A stretch of 64,000 bases of DNA from Burkholderia sp. Bp9143 (GCF_003853645.1 NZ_QTPO01000045.1:1-64000); one strand, 5' to 3'. Counted from the first letter of the stretch, positions 50,900 through 59,998 are shown. Notes: generated by a model from the sequence alone, not told the origin. Translations and numbers: made by a program.

Positions 50900-51532
50900 A
50901 TGAAGCTCTATCACGCTCCCGGCAGCTGTTCGCAGGCAATCCGCATCGTGCTGCGCGAAGCGGACATCGATGCGCAGATCGTCAAGGTCGACGCGCGCAA
51001 GCATCGAATCGACGACGGCCGCGACTACTACGACGTCAACGAACTCGGCTACGTGCCGCTGCTCGAACTCGACGACGGCACGACGCTGCGCGAAGGACCG
51101 GTGATCGCGCAGTATCTCGCGGACCGGTGCCCGGAAGCGGGGCTCGCGCCCGCATACGGCACGCTCGCCCGCTACCGGCTGATGGAGTGGCTGAACTTCC
51201 TCGGCACCGAGATCCACAAGGGCTTCATACCGCTGCTGTACGCGGTGCAGGCGGGGAACTACGTGGACCCGGTGCGGCAGAAGCTCGACAGTCGGTTCGC
51301 GTGGATCGACCGGCAGCTCGGCGGCCCCCCGTACGTGACGGGCGACACGTTCACGATCGCCGATGCGTACCTGTTCGCGCTCACGGGCTGGGGCAAGGCC
51401 GACTGGATGCGCTCGGTGTACCACGCGGACATCGACCTGAGCCGGCATGCGAACCTGCGTGCGTGGTACGAGCGGGTGCGGGCGCGGCCGGCCGTGCAGC
51501 AGGTGCTGGCTGCGGACGGCCTGATCCGTTAG
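50900..51532 (+). CDS. Glutathione S-transferase
   Basis: A 210-residue GST of the beta/GstA type. N-terminal thioredoxin fold MKLYHAPGSCSQAIRIVLRE with the Ser-Cys pair typical of beta GSTs, VPLLELDDGTTLREGPVIAQ as the glutathione-binding loop, and an alpha-helical C-terminal domain with FTIADAYLFALTGW. ATG 50900 has AAGGA upstream. Divergent from the HxlR regulator that probably controls it. Confidence 0.93.
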   Translation: MKLYHAPGSCSQAIRIVLREADIDAQIVKVDARKHRIDDGRDYYDVNELGYVPLLELDDGTTLREGPVIAQYLADRCPEAGLAPAYGTLARYRLMEWLNFLGTEIHKGFIPLLYAVQAGNYVDPVRQKLDSRFAWIDRQLGGPPYVTGDTFTIADAYLFALTGWGKADWMRSVYHADIDLSRHANLRAWYERVRARPAVQQVLAADGLIR

Positions 51533-51602
51533 CGCGTGCGGACGGCTCCGGAGACGCTACGAAACCGTACATTTCGCCCCGCCACGCCGCAAACCGTCGC
51601 GC

Positions 51603-51608
51603 TATAAT
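51603..51608 (+). promoter_or_regulatory. Perfect TATAAT -10 hexamer just before the Cys/Met protein gene
   Basis: TATAAT lies only seven bases before the ATG at 51616, so transcription from it would begin at or within a base of the start codon, giving a leaderless mRNA. No good -35 hexamer is seen at 16-18 bases upstream, so activity may depend on a regulator. Confidence 0.4.
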
Positions 51609-51615
51609 CGCCGCC

Positions 51616-51996
51616 ATGAAACTGTTTCGGACCTTCATCCTGCTGCTGCTGTGCGCGGTGCTGCCCATCAGCGGGCTGGCAGCCAGCGGCCTGACCGGTG
51701 AATGTCCGATGCAGCACACGATGGCGATGGAGACGGACACGGGCATGACCCTGTCCGCCGACATGAGCGGCTGCGATTCGATGAAAGCATCGCCCACCGA
51801 TCACGCGAAGGCCAAAGCGAAAGGCATGGCCTGCAAGGTGACGGCCCAATGTCAGTTCGGCAGTCTCTATCACCCGGCCGCGCGCACCGGCGTTAGCCGT
51901 CCCGCTGCATTCGCCAGCACGATCGTCTTCCACTACACGCAGTCCGTCCCGATCCGCGACCCGAACGGGTTGTGGCGCCCGCCCCGCATCAGCTGA
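51616..51996 (+). CDS. Small exported Cys/Met/His protein heading the cus operon
   Basis: A 126-residue protein with a signal peptide (MKLFRTFILLLLCAVLPISG, cleaved near LAA-SG). The mature part has Cys, Met and His in ECPMQHTMAMETDTGMTLSA and CDSMKASPTDHAK, GMACKVTAQC, suggesting copper or silver binding. The end, DPNGLWRPPRIS, is shared in style with the paralogue at 62350 (DRPPRRIPV). Related short proteins stand at the head of heavy-metal efflux operons in Burkholderia. Probably a periplasmic metal-binding or sensing protein. Confidence 0.75.
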   Translation: MKLFRTFILLLLCAVLPISGLAASGLTGECPMQHTMAMETDTGMTLSADMSGCDSMKASPTDHAKAKAKGMACKVTAQCQFGSLYHPAARTGVSRPAAFASTIVFHYTQSVPIRDPNGLWRPPRIS

Positions 51997-52012
51997 TCCC
52001 GATCTGACCGGT

Positions 52013-52071
52013 TCACCGCCGAGGCGGTGAGGTTCGTCCTGGATTCAGGACGTGGAATCCATTTGGGTTCC
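52013..52071 (+). promoter_or_regulatory. Three tandem hairpins between the small protein gene and cusC
   Basis: Stem 1 TCACCGCC/GGCGGTGA (52013-52030), stem 2 GTCCTG/CAGGAC around GATT (52036-52051), stem 3 GGAATCC/GGGTTCC around ATTT (52054-52071, one G-U). They fill most of the 91-base intercistronic gap. No U-run, so this is not a simple terminator; a processing or translation-control role is possible. Confidence 0.6.
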
Positions 52072-52087
52072 GACTTGGGGTTACACC

Positions 52088-53380
52088 ATGTCATTCGATT
52101 TCTGCACGCCGCGCAGGCGGCGTGCGTGTCGGCGCGCGCCCATGCTCGGGGCGGCGCTACTGGTTGCGGGCGCCGCTCACGCGCAGCTGGCGCCCGTCAC
52201 GCTGGACGCCGCGCTGCAGTCCGCCACCGATCATTCCGCATCGATGCAGGCCGCGCAGGCGTCGGTGCGTGCCAGTTCGGAGGCGGCCGTCAAGGCGGGC
52301 CAGTTGCCGGACCCGATGCTGAAGGCCGGCATCGACAACCTGCCGGTCAACGGCGGGCAGCGCTTCACCGTCGGCCAGGACTTCATGACGATGCGCCGCA
52401 TCGGCATCGAGCAGGAATGGGTATCGGGCGACAAGCGGCGCTTGCGCTCGGCGCTCGCCAACGAACAGGTCGGGCGCGAGCGCGCCGGCTATCTCGCGCA
52501 GCTCGCCGGCGTGCGTCAGCAGACCGCCGCGGCGTGGCTGAACGCCATCTACGCGAAGCAGGCGCTTGCGCTCCAGCAGGCGCTGCTCGATCACATGAAC
52601 CATGAGCTCGAGGCGACGAAGGCGTCGTATCGCGGCGCGAAGGCAAGCGCGGGCGACGTCGTCCAGGCCCGGGCCATGCTCGCGCAGACGCAGGACCAGC
52701 TGCTGAAGGCACAGCAGGTCTACCAGACCGCGCTCATCGCGTTGTCGCGCTGGACGGCCGTGCCCGTCGAGGACGTCACGGGAACGCCGCCGGCGGCGGA
52801 ATCGTTCGTGTCGTCGTTGCCGCCGGACGAATTGCGGCTGGCGCAACCGGCGCTCATCACCGCGGCGGACGACATCGCGGTCGCCGAAGCCGATACCGCG
52901 GTGGCGAACAGCGAGCGCAGCCCGAACTGGACGTGGGAAGTCGCGTACCAGCAGCGGGGTGGCGCGTATTCGAACATGGTGTCCGTCGGCGTCACGATCC
53001 CGTTGCCGCTCAACCGCAAGAACCGGCAGAACCGCGACGTCGCCGAGAAGGCCGCGCTCGCGACGAAAGCGCGCCTGATGTACGAGGACACGCTGCGCCA
53101 GGTGCAGGCCGATATCCGCATGCAGTCCGCGACGCTCGCGAGCGGCCGCGCACGCATCGCGAACCTGGGCGACGCGCTGCTGCCTGCCGCGGAGCAGCGC
53201 GTGCAGCTGGCCAACGCCGCGTACCGGGCCGGCACGGGTTCGCTCGCCGACACCTTCGCCGCACGCCGCGCGCAACTTGATGCACAACTGCAGGTGCTCG
53301 ATCTCCGGCGCGACGTCTCGCTGACCTGGGCCCAGCTCGAATACCAGGTCGTGCCGTCGACGCTGGCCGCCGCGCAATGA
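52088..53380 (+). CDS. cusC: Outer-membrane factor of heavy-metal efflux (CusC/CzcC type)
   Basis: A 430-residue TolC-family protein: signal (LGAALLVAGAAHA), then two outer-membrane efflux repeats, LDAALQSATDHSASMQAAQA and NWTWEVAYQQRGGAYSNMVS, with long coiled helices rich in Gln and Ala. No lipobox cysteine at the mature N-terminus, unlike E. coli CusC. Its stop overlaps the ATG that precedes cusB. It forms the outer channel of the CusCBA tripartite pump. Confidence 0.9.
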   Translation: MSFDFCTPRRRRACRRAPMLGAALLVAGAAHAQLAPVTLDAALQSATDHSASMQAAQASVRASSEAAVKAGQLPDPMLKAGIDNLPVNGGQRFTVGQDFMTMRRIGIEQEWVSGDKRRLRSALANEQVGRERAGYLAQLAGVRQQTAAAWLNAIYAKQALALQQALLDHMNHELEATKASYRGAKASAGDVVQARAMLAQTQDQLLKAQQVYQTALIALSRWTAVPVEDVTGTPPAAESFVSSLPPDELRLAQPALITAADDIAVAEADTAVANSERSPNWTWEVAYQQRGGAYSNMVSVGVTIPLPLNRKNRQNRDVAEKAALATKARLMYEDTLRQVQADIRMQSATLASGRARIANLGDALLPAAEQRVQLANAAYRAGTGSLADTFAARRAQLDAQLQVLDLRRDVSLTWAQLEYQVVPSTLAAAQ

Positions 53381-53391
53381 AGGAGAACGAC

Positions 53392-54912
53392 ATGACGAAG
53401 CAAACAATGACCCGTGCCGCGCTGCTGGCGTTCGCCGCCGCGGCGCTGCTCGGCGCGGGCTATGTCGCGGGCGCACGCCATGCGGCACACGCCGTGCCGG
53501 AAGCCGCCGCGGCGTCGCCCGGCAAGCCCGACCCGACGACCGGACGCAAGGTGCTGTACTGGCACGATCCGATGGTGCCGAACCAGCACTTCGACAAGCC
53601 GGGCAAGTCGCCCTTCATGGACATGCAGTTGCAACCGGTCTATGCGGACGAAGGCGGCGGCCCGTCAGGCATCCGGATCGATCCCGGCCTGCAGCAGAAC
53701 CTCGGCATCCGCTACGCGACCGTCCGGCGCCAGGAAACGGCCGGCGGATTCGATGCGGTCGGCACCACGCAATTCGATGAAGCGCGCACGGATGTCGTGC
53801 AGTCGCGCGTGACGGGCTACATCGATCGCCTGTACGCGCGGGCGCCGATGCAGCGCATCGACAAGGGCGCGCCGATCGCGTCGCTGTACGTGCCCGACTG
53901 GCTCGCGCCGCAGGAGGAATATCTCGCGCTGAAGCGCGGCGGGATGGACGGCAGTCTGCTGGAGGCGTCGCGTGCGCGCATGCGTGCGCTGTCGATTCCG
54001 GACGGCATGATCGCGAGCCTCGATCGCACCGGCCGAGTGCAGACGCACGTCGTGCTGTCCGCGCCGGAAACCGGTGTCGTCAGCGAGCTGAACGTGCGTG
54101 ACGGCGCGATGGTCGCGCCGGGGCAGACGCTGGCCAGGATCTCGGGGCTGTCGACGCTGTGGCTGATCGTCGAGATCCCCGAGGCGCTGGCGTTGACCGT
54201 GCAGCCGGGGGTGCCGGTCGACGCGACGTTCGCGGGCGATCCGTCGCGGCACTTCACGGGGCGCATCCGCGAGATCCTGCCGGGCATCAGCACGAGCAGC
54301 CGTACGCTGCAGGCGCGGCTGGAGATCGACAACGCGTCGCTGAAGCTGACGCCCGGCATGCTGATGCGCGTGCGTGTCGCCGGGCCGAAGGCAGTGCCGC
54401 GCCTGCTCGTGCCGTCGGAGGCGGTGATCGCGACCGGCAAGCGCACGATCGTCATCCTGAAGCGTGGCGACGGCGGCCTTCAGCCGGCGACGGTGACGGT
54501 GGGCAACGACGTCGGCGGCGATACGGAAGTGCTCGACGGGTTGAGCGAAGGCGATACGGTCGTCGCATCGGGGCAGTTCCTGATCGATTCCGAAGCGAGC
54601 CTCAAGTCCGTGCTGCCGCGACTGGCAAGCAGCGCCGGCGCGAGCGGGGCGGTGCCCGTGTCGGCACCGAAGGCGGCGGCGCCGACCTACGAGACCACCG
54701 GCAAGGTCGAGAACGTCACGGCCGACGACATCACGTTCTCGCATCAACCCGTGCCCGCGCTCGGCTGGGGCGCGATGACGATGGCTTTCGGCAAGCCGTC
54801 CGCTACCGCGTTCCCGGACGTGAAGCCGGGCCAGACGGTGCGCTTCGCGTTCGTGCAGGGCGACGACGGCTACCGGTTGACGAAGGTCGAGCCGCTGGGA
54901 GGCAAACCATGA
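53392..54912 (+). CDS. cusB: Periplasmic adaptor CusB with fused C-terminal CusF domain
   Basis: A 506-residue membrane-fusion protein. N-terminal signal/anchor, then a heavy-metal-binding domain (LYWHDPMVPNQHFDKPGKS, then PFMDMQLQPVYADE), the lipoyl/barrel-sandwich and hairpin domains, a beta-barrel domain, and from about residue 420 a fused CusF-type copper domain (TTGKVENVTADDITFSHQP, then GWGAMTMAFGKP) that retains the His, Trp and MTM metal ligands. ATG 53392 with AAGGAG is preferred over the ATG at 53377. Transfers metal from periplasm to CusA. Confidence 0.93.
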   Translation: MTKQTMTRAALLAFAAAALLGAGYVAGARHAAHAVPEAAAASPGKPDPTTGRKVLYWHDPMVPNQHFDKPGKSPFMDMQLQPVYADEGGGPSGIRIDPGLQQNLGIRYATVRRQETAGGFDAVGTTQFDEARTDVVQSRVTGYIDRLYARAPMQRIDKGAPIASLYVPDWLAPQEEYLALKRGGMDGSLLEASRARMRALSIPDGMIASLDRTGRVQTHVVLSAPETGVVSELNVRDGAMVAPGQTLARISGLSTLWLIVEIPEALALTVQPGVPVDATFAGDPSRHFTGRIREILPGISTSSRTLQARLEIDNASLKLTPGMLMRVRVAGPKAVPRLLVPSEAVIATGKRTIVILKRGDGGLQPATVTVGNDVGGDTEVLDGLSEGDTVVASGQFLIDSEASLKSVLPRLASSAGASGAVPVSAPKAAAPTYETTGKVENVTADDITFSHQPVPALGWGAMTMAFGKPSATAFPDVKPGQTVRFAFVQGDDGYRLTKVEPLGGKP

Positions 54913-57900
54913 TCGCGCACGTGATTCGCTGGTCCGTCCGCAACCGTTTCCTGGTGCTGCTCGCCACCGTGCTGATCGCGGCGTGGGGTGTCCATTCGCT
55001 GCGGCAGACGCCGCTCGACGCGCTGCCCGACCTGTCGGACACGCAGGTGATCGTCAAGGCGTCGTACCCGGGCAAGGCGCCGCAGGTGGTCGAGGACCAG
55101 GTGACCTATCCGCTGACGACGACGCTGCTCGGCGTGCCGGGCGCGAAAACCGTGCGCGCGTACTCGTCGTTCGGCGACGCGTTCGTCTACGTGCTGTTCG
55201 ACGACCATACCGACCCGTACTGGGCGCGTTCGCGCGTGCTCGAATACCTGAGCCAGGTGCAGAGCCGGCTGCCGGCTGGCGCGACCGTATCGCTCGGGCC
55301 GGATGCGACCGGGGTCGGCTGGGTGTACGAGTACGCACTCGTCGACCGCACCGGCCGTCACGACCTCGGGCAACTGCGCGCGCTCAACGACTGGTTCCTG
55401 AAGTTCGAGCTGAAGGCCGTGCCGGACGTATCGGAAGTGGCGAGCATCGGCGGGATGGTGCGCCAGTACCAGGTCGTGCTCGATCCGGACAAGCTGCGCG
55501 CGTACGGCATCACGCAGGCGGCGGTCGCGGACGCGCTCGGCAATGCGAACCAGGCATCGGGCGGTTCGGTCGTCGAGCTGGCCGAGTCGGAGTACATGGT
55601 GCGTTCGACCGGCTACCTGCGCACGCTCGACGACTTCCGGCACGTGGTGCTGCGCACCGACGACGCGGGCACGCCGGTGTTGCTCGGCGACGTCGCGCGC
55701 ATCCAGGTCGGCCCGGCGATGCGGCGCGGGATCGCGGAGCTGAACGGGCAGGGCGAGGTGGCGGGCGGTGTCGTCGTGATGCGTTCGGGCAAGAACGCGC
55801 TGACGACGATCGACGCGGTGAAGGCGAAGCTCGCCGACCTGAAGCGATCGCTGCCGCCGGGCGTCGATATCGTCACGACCTACGACCGCTCGCAGCTGAT
55901 CGAGCGCGCGGTGGACAACCTCAGGGACAAGCTGATCGAGGAGTTCGTGATCGTCGGGATCGTCTGCGCGGTGTTCCTGTTCCACCTGCGCAGCGCGTTC
56001 GTCGCGATCCTGTCGCTGCCGCTCGGCGTGCTGGCCGCGTTCATCGTGATGCGCTACCAGGGCGTGAACGCGAACCTGATGTCGCTGGGCGGCATCGCGA
56101 TCGCGATCGGCGCGATGATCGATGCGGCGATCGTGATGATCGAGAACGCGCACAAGCATCTGGAAGCCTACGGCCACGCGCATCCCGGCGAGCCGATCAC
56201 GGCCGCGCGCCGCTGGGAACTCGTCGCGACGTCGGCCGCGGAGGTCGGGCCGGCGCTGTTCTTCTCGCTGCTGATCATCACGCTGTCGTTCATTCCGGTG
56301 TTTTCGCTGGAAGGGCAGGAAGGCAAGCTGTTCGCGCCGCTCGCGTTCACGAAGACCTACACGATCGCCGCCGCCGCCGGGCTGTCGGTGACGCTGGTGC
56401 CGGTGCTGATGGGGTATCTCGTGCGCGGCCGCATTCCGCCCGAGCACGCGAACCCGATCAACCGCGTGCTGATCCGCGTGTACCGTCCGCTGCTCGAGGC
56501 GACACTGCGGCGCCCGTGGTTCGCGATCGGCGTCGCGCTCGTCGCGTTGTTGCTGACGGCCGTGCCGTTGTCGCGGCTCGGCGGCGAGTTCATGCCGCCG
56601 CTCGACGAAGGCGACCTGCTGTACATGCCGACCGCGCTGCCGGGCATCTCGGCTGAGAAGGCGAGCGAACTGCTGCAGCAGACCGACCGTCTGATCAAGA
56701 CGGTGCCCGAGGTCGACACGGTGTTCGGCAAGTCGGGGCGCGCGGATACGGCGACCGATCCCGCGCCGCTCGAGATGTTCGAAACGACGATCCGCTTCAA
56801 GCGGCGCAGCGCGTGGCGGCCGGGGATGACGCCGGAGAAGCTCGTCGACGAGCTCGATCGCACCGTGAAGGTGCCTGGCCTGTCGAACGTGTGGGTGCCG
56901 CCGATCCGCAACCGGCTCGACATGTTGTCCACCGGCATCAAGACGCCGGTCGGCGTGAAGATTTCCGGGCCGGACCTGACGGGGATCGACGCGATCGCGA
57001 CGCAGGTCGAGGCGGCGGTGAAACGCGTGCCGGGCGTCACGTCCGCGCTCGCGGAACGGCTGAACGGCGGCCGCTACATCGACGTCGATATCGACCGGCT
57101 CGCGGCCGCGCGCTACGGGCTGTCGGTAGCCGACATCCAGTCGGTGGTGTCGTCGGCGGTCGGTGGCGAGGATGTCGGCGAAGTGATCGCGGGGCGCGAG
57201 CGTTTCCCGATCAACATCCGCTATCCGCGCGAGATCCGCGATTCGCTCGAGAACCTGCGGCAACTGCCGGTCGTCACCGCGCGCGGCGCGCAGATCCGCC
57301 TCGGCGACGTCGCGCGCCTCGCGATCGCCGACGGGCCGCCGATGATCCGCAGCGAGAACGCACGGCTGTCCGGCTATGTGTACGTCGACCTGCGCGGCAC
57401 CGATCTGCGCAGCGCGGTGCGCGCAATGCAGCAGGCGGTCGCGCAGCAGGTCGCGTTGCCGCCCGGTTATTCGATCGCGTGGTCGGGGCAGTTCGAGTAT
57501 CTCGAACGCGCGGCGGCGACGTTGCGCACCGTGGTGCCGGTGACGCTCGTCGTGATCTTCGTGCTGCTGTTCGTCACGTTCGGCTCGGCGGCCGATGCGC
57601 TGCTGCTGATGTCGACGGTGCCGTTCGCGCTGGTCGGCGGCTTCTGGCTCGTCTGGGCATTGGGCCACGCGGTGTCGGTCGCGACGTCGGTGGGCTTCAT
57701 CGCGCTGGCGGGCGTGGCCGCCGAGTTCGGCGTCGTGATGCTGCTGTACCTGAAGGGCGCGCTGCAGCGCCGCCTCGACGCCGGCGAGCCCATGACCGAG
57801 GCCGTGCTGCTCGATGCAATTCGCGAAGGCGCGGTGCTGCGCGTGCGGCCGAAAGCGATGACGGTCGCCGTCGTGCTGGCCGGTCTCGTGCCGATCATGG

Positions 57901-58112
57901 TCGGACACGGTGCCGGTTCCGAAGTGATGCAGCGGATCGCCGCGCCGATGGTCGGCGGGATGGTCACCGCGCCGCTGCTGTCGATGTTCGTCATTCCCGC
58001 CGCATGGCTTCTGCTGCAGCGCCGTCGTGCGCGAAGCACGAGCCGTCAGCGGCATTCCGATGCAGTTCCTCATGGCATGAACGTGCCGTCCACCCCCACT
58101 GGAGAATCCTGA
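54909..58112 (+). CDS. cusA: Heavy-metal RND efflux pump inner-membrane component (CusA)
   Basis: A 1067-residue HME-RND transporter exporting Cu(I)/Ag(I) by proton antiport. Twelve helices, large periplasmic loops, and RND signatures such as ALPDLSDTQVIVKASYPGKA, DAAIVMIENAHKH and AGVAAEFGVVMLLYL. The three E. coli CusA relay methionines are conserved at identical numbers: Met573 (GDLLYMPTALPG), Met623 (APLEMFETTIRF) and Met672 (NRLDMLSTGIKT). ATG 54909 overlaps the cusB stop by four bases. This points to copper/silver rather than cobalt/zinc/cadmium. Confidence 0.96.
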   Translation: MIAHVIRWSVRNRFLVLLATVLIAAWGVHSLRQTPLDALPDLSDTQVIVKASYPGKAPQVVEDQVTYPLTTTLLGVPGAKTVRAYSSFGDAFVYVLFDDHTDPYWARSRVLEYLSQVQSRLPAGATVSLGPDATGVGWVYEYALVDRTGRHDLGQLRALNDWFLKFELKAVPDVSEVASIGGMVRQYQVVLDPDKLRAYGITQAAVADALGNANQASGGSVVELAESEYMVRSTGYLRTLDDFRHVVLRTDDAGTPVLLGDVARIQVGPAMRRGIAELNGQGEVAGGVVVMRSGKNALTTIDAVKAKLADLKRSLPPGVDIVTTYDRSQLIERAVDNLRDKLIEEFVIVGIVCAVFLFHLRSAFVAILSLPLGVLAAFIVMRYQGVNANLMSLGGIAIAIGAMIDAAIVMIENAHKHLEAYGHAHPGEPITAARRWELVATSAAEVGPALFFSLLIITLSFIPVFSLEGQEGKLFAPLAFTKTYTIAAAAGLSVTLVPVLMGYLVRGRIPPEHANPINRVLIRVYRPLLEATLRRPWFAIGVALVALLLTAVPLSRLGGEFMPPLDEGDLLYMPTALPGISAEKASELLQQTDRLIKTVPEVDTVFGKSGRADTATDPAPLEMFETTIRFKRRSAWRPGMTPEKLVDELDRTVKVPGLSNVWVPPIRNRLDMLSTGIKTPVGVKISGPDLTGIDAIATQVEAAVKRVPGVTSALAERLNGGRYIDVDIDRLAAARYGLSVADIQSVVSSAVGGEDVGEVIAGRERFPINIRYPREIRDSLENLRQLPVVTARGAQIRLGDVARLAIADGPPMIRSENARLSGYVYVDLRGTDLRSAVRAMQQAVAQQVALPPGYSIAWSGQFEYLERAAATLRTVVPVTLVVIFVLLFVTFGSAADALLLMSTVPFALVGGFWLVWALGHAVSVATSVGFIALAGVAAEFGVVMLLYLKGALQRRLDAGEPMTEAVLLDAIREGAVLRVRPKAMTVAVVLAGLVPIMVGHGAGSEVMQRIAAPMVGGMVTAPLLSMFVIPAAWLLLQRRRARSTSRQRHSDAVPHGMNVPSTPTGES

Positions 58113-58480
58113 TGAAGATGAATCAATTGTTTGCCACCGCCGCCGCCGTTTTCGCAACCGGCGCATTCGCCGTACCCGCGTTTGCCGCGGGCGACATGTC
58201 GGGCATGGACATGTCCGGCATGAAGATGTCGTCGGGCGGCGCGGCCGAATCGAATGTCGCGCTGACCGATGCCGAAGTGAAGAAGGTCGATGCCGCGAGC
58301 GGCAAGATCACGCTGAAGCACGGCGCGCTCGAGAACGTCGGGATGTCGCCGATGACGATGGCGTTCAAGGCGAAGGACGCGGCCATGCTCGCCGAGGTTC
58401 ACGTGGGCGACAAGGTGAAGGTGCGCGTCGAGAACGTCAACGGCACGCCGACGATCGTCAAGCTCGTGAAGGCGCAGTAA
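58112..58480 (+). CDS. cusF: Periplasmic copper chaperone CusF (Met variant)
   Basis: A 122-residue exported protein with a Met-rich stretch (GDMSGMDMSGMKMSSGG) after the signal and a CusF barrel: KITLKHGALENVGMSPMTMA. The His and the MTM methionines are kept, but the Trp that forms the cation-pi contact in E. coli CusF is Met here. ATG 58112 shares one base with the cusA stop, so it is translationally coupled to cusA. Delivers Cu(I)/Ag(I) to the pump. Confidence 0.92.
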   Translation: MKMNQLFATAAAVFATGAFAVPAFAAGDMSGMDMSGMKMSSGGAAESNVALTDAEVKKVDAASGKITLKHGALENVGMSPMTMAFKAKDAAMLAEVHVGDKVKVRVENVNGTPTIVKLVKAQ

Positions 58481-58605
58481 GCGCGGGGATGCGGGCGGCT
58501 TGGCCGCCTGCATCGAGCGTAGCGAAGCGCAACGCAGTTGCGTGAGCCGCGGTCGGGTGCGTGCGTCCGCCGGACGATGCCCCCGATCGCGCCCGATCCG
58601 GCGTT

Positions 58606-59616
58606 TCAGCGCGTCAGCGTCACGAACAGGTAACCGACGTACCCGGCCCCGTTCGCGAGCAGCGCCCAGATCGCGAGCCCGCGCGCACGCGCATTGACGC
58701 GCAGCCAGACCGCCGCCGCGAGCGTGATGACCACGCCGGTCAGCACTTCGGGGCGCGGCTCCCACGGCGTCAGCATGATGCCGATCGCCGGCAACAGCGT
58801 GCCCTGGAACACCATCGCGCCGGTGATGTTGCCGAACGCGAGCGTGTCCTTCTTGCGGCGGATCCACAGCACGCTGTTGACCTTCTCCGGCAACTCCGTC
58901 GCGATCGGCACGATGATCAGCGACAGCAGCAGCGCGGAGATGCCGAGCAGGTGCGACACGCCTTCGACGCCGTGAATGAAGCCCTTCGCCCCGCCGACGA
59001 GCAGCGCGACGCCGAGCGCGAGCTGCAGCGCGATGGTCGCCAGGTTGGTCGGCAGCCCGACGCGCGACAGGAACATCGCGTGCGGGGCTTCGGTGCCGTG
59101 CCCGGCATCGACGAGCTGCGTCGACGCGCGGAACGTCATCAGGACATACGTCACGTAGATCCCGACCAGCATCACGGCGAGCAGCGCGCGGACGGCCCAC
59201 ACGTGATGCGGGACGAACATCGCGACGGTGGCGAGCGCGAATGCGGCGATGAAGTAGTTCAGGTCGCGCACGAAGCCGGTCCGCTCGGGCGCGATCGTGC
59301 CGGTCAGGCCGCGCGAGCGGATCACGGCGAGCGTCATCAGGAAGGTCGTCAGCGTCGCGAGCATCAGCGGCGCGCCGAGAATCGCGCCGACGCCGATTTC
59401 CTCGTTCACAGCCGCGTTCGATGTGCCGCCCGCGAGCGCGAGCAGCGGCACCATCGTTTCGGGCAGCGCGGTGCCGACGGCTGCGAACAGCGAACCGGTC
59501 ACGCCTTCGGAGATTTTCAGCCGTTCGCCAAGATGCTCGAGCGCATTGGTGAAGAGTTCGGCGGCGACCAGGATGACGACCAGCATGAACGCCAGTTCGA
59601 CGAGCATCAGCGTCAT
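58606..59616 (-). CDS. CaCA-family cation exchanger behind a Mn2+ riboswitch
   Basis: A 336-residue membrane protein of the sodium/calcium exchanger superfamily: two inverted repeats with AAVGTALPETMVPLLALAGG and PIATELPEKVNSVLWIRRKK, which hold the alpha-repeat acidic residues. Ten to eleven helices. Start ATG 59616 has GGAGG eight bases upstream. A yybP-ykoY-type element in the leader implies regulation by manganese and suggests the protein exports Mn2+ rather than Ca2+. It is convergent with the cus operon. Confidence 0.88.
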   Translation of the reverse strand: MTLMLVELAFMLVVILVAAELFTNALEHLGERLKISEGVTGSLFAAVGTALPETMVPLLALAGGTSNAAVNEEIGVGAILGAPLMLATLTTFLMTLAVIRSRGLTGTIAPERTGFVRDLNYFIAAFALATVAMFVPHHVWAVRALLAVMLVGIYVTYVLMTFRASTQLVDAGHGTEAPHAMFLSRVGLPTNLATIALQLALGVALLVGGAKGFIHGVEGVSHLLGISALLLSLIIVPIATELPEKVNSVLWIRRKKDTLAFGNITGAMVFQGTLLPAIGIMLTPWEPRPEVLTGVVITLAAAVWLRVNARARGLAIWALLANGAGYVGYLFVTLTR

Positions 59617-59998
59617 GCGGCACCTCCGCAGGCATGCGTGCGGGCTGTGGCGATACGTGAGGGGAAGGCTGGGAGGAACATGGGGACTCCGTGGTCGGAC
59701 GTGAACGAACCATGACGCATCTGCCGACGTCCGACCAGGAACGACGCGATGCGTCCATGGTCTCGCCAGACCGATTCGGCCGAACGCGCCACGGCCGCAA
59801 GCCGAGTGTGTTGACGCGTTCGCTTTCCGGGGATGGAAAGCAGGCTACTCCCCAAAGACGAAAAGCAGTCTAGCCGAGCCGGCTGCTTTCGGCAAGCTGG
59901 GGCGGTCACTCCGTTTCATTCGGGAAAGCACGCCGCGTTGGAGCGGATGCGCATGCCGTATCAGGCAGCAATCGGCGTGCGCGGGCGTCATTCGCACG
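59617..59998 (-). other. Leader of the exchanger gene and space after cusS
   Basis: About 380 bases. Positions 59735-59862 hold the riboswitch; 59617-59734 is the expression platform and ribosome-binding site of the exchanger; 59863-59998 is the region after the cusS stop and the exchanger promoter. No protein gene is supported. Confidence 0.5.
59735..59862 (-). promoter_or_regulatory. yybP-ykoY family manganese riboswitch (candidate)
   Basis: On the minus strand GGGGAGTAG (59845-59853) is followed by CGCGTCAACACACTCGG (59802-59818) and TGGCGAGACCATGG (59755-59768), the conserved blocks and order of the yybP-ykoY aptamer (two docked loops with GGGGAGUAG and GGCGAGACC). It is 120-240 bases before the start of a cation exchanger, a class of gene known to be under this element. 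Limits are approximate. Confidence 0.75.

Noticed and set aside
54870..58166. 1098-codon open frame on the minus strand opposite cusA
   Set aside because: Composition is Arg/His/Asp/Gln with no domain, and it covers a clearly real RND gene on the other strand. It is a GC-driven shadow.
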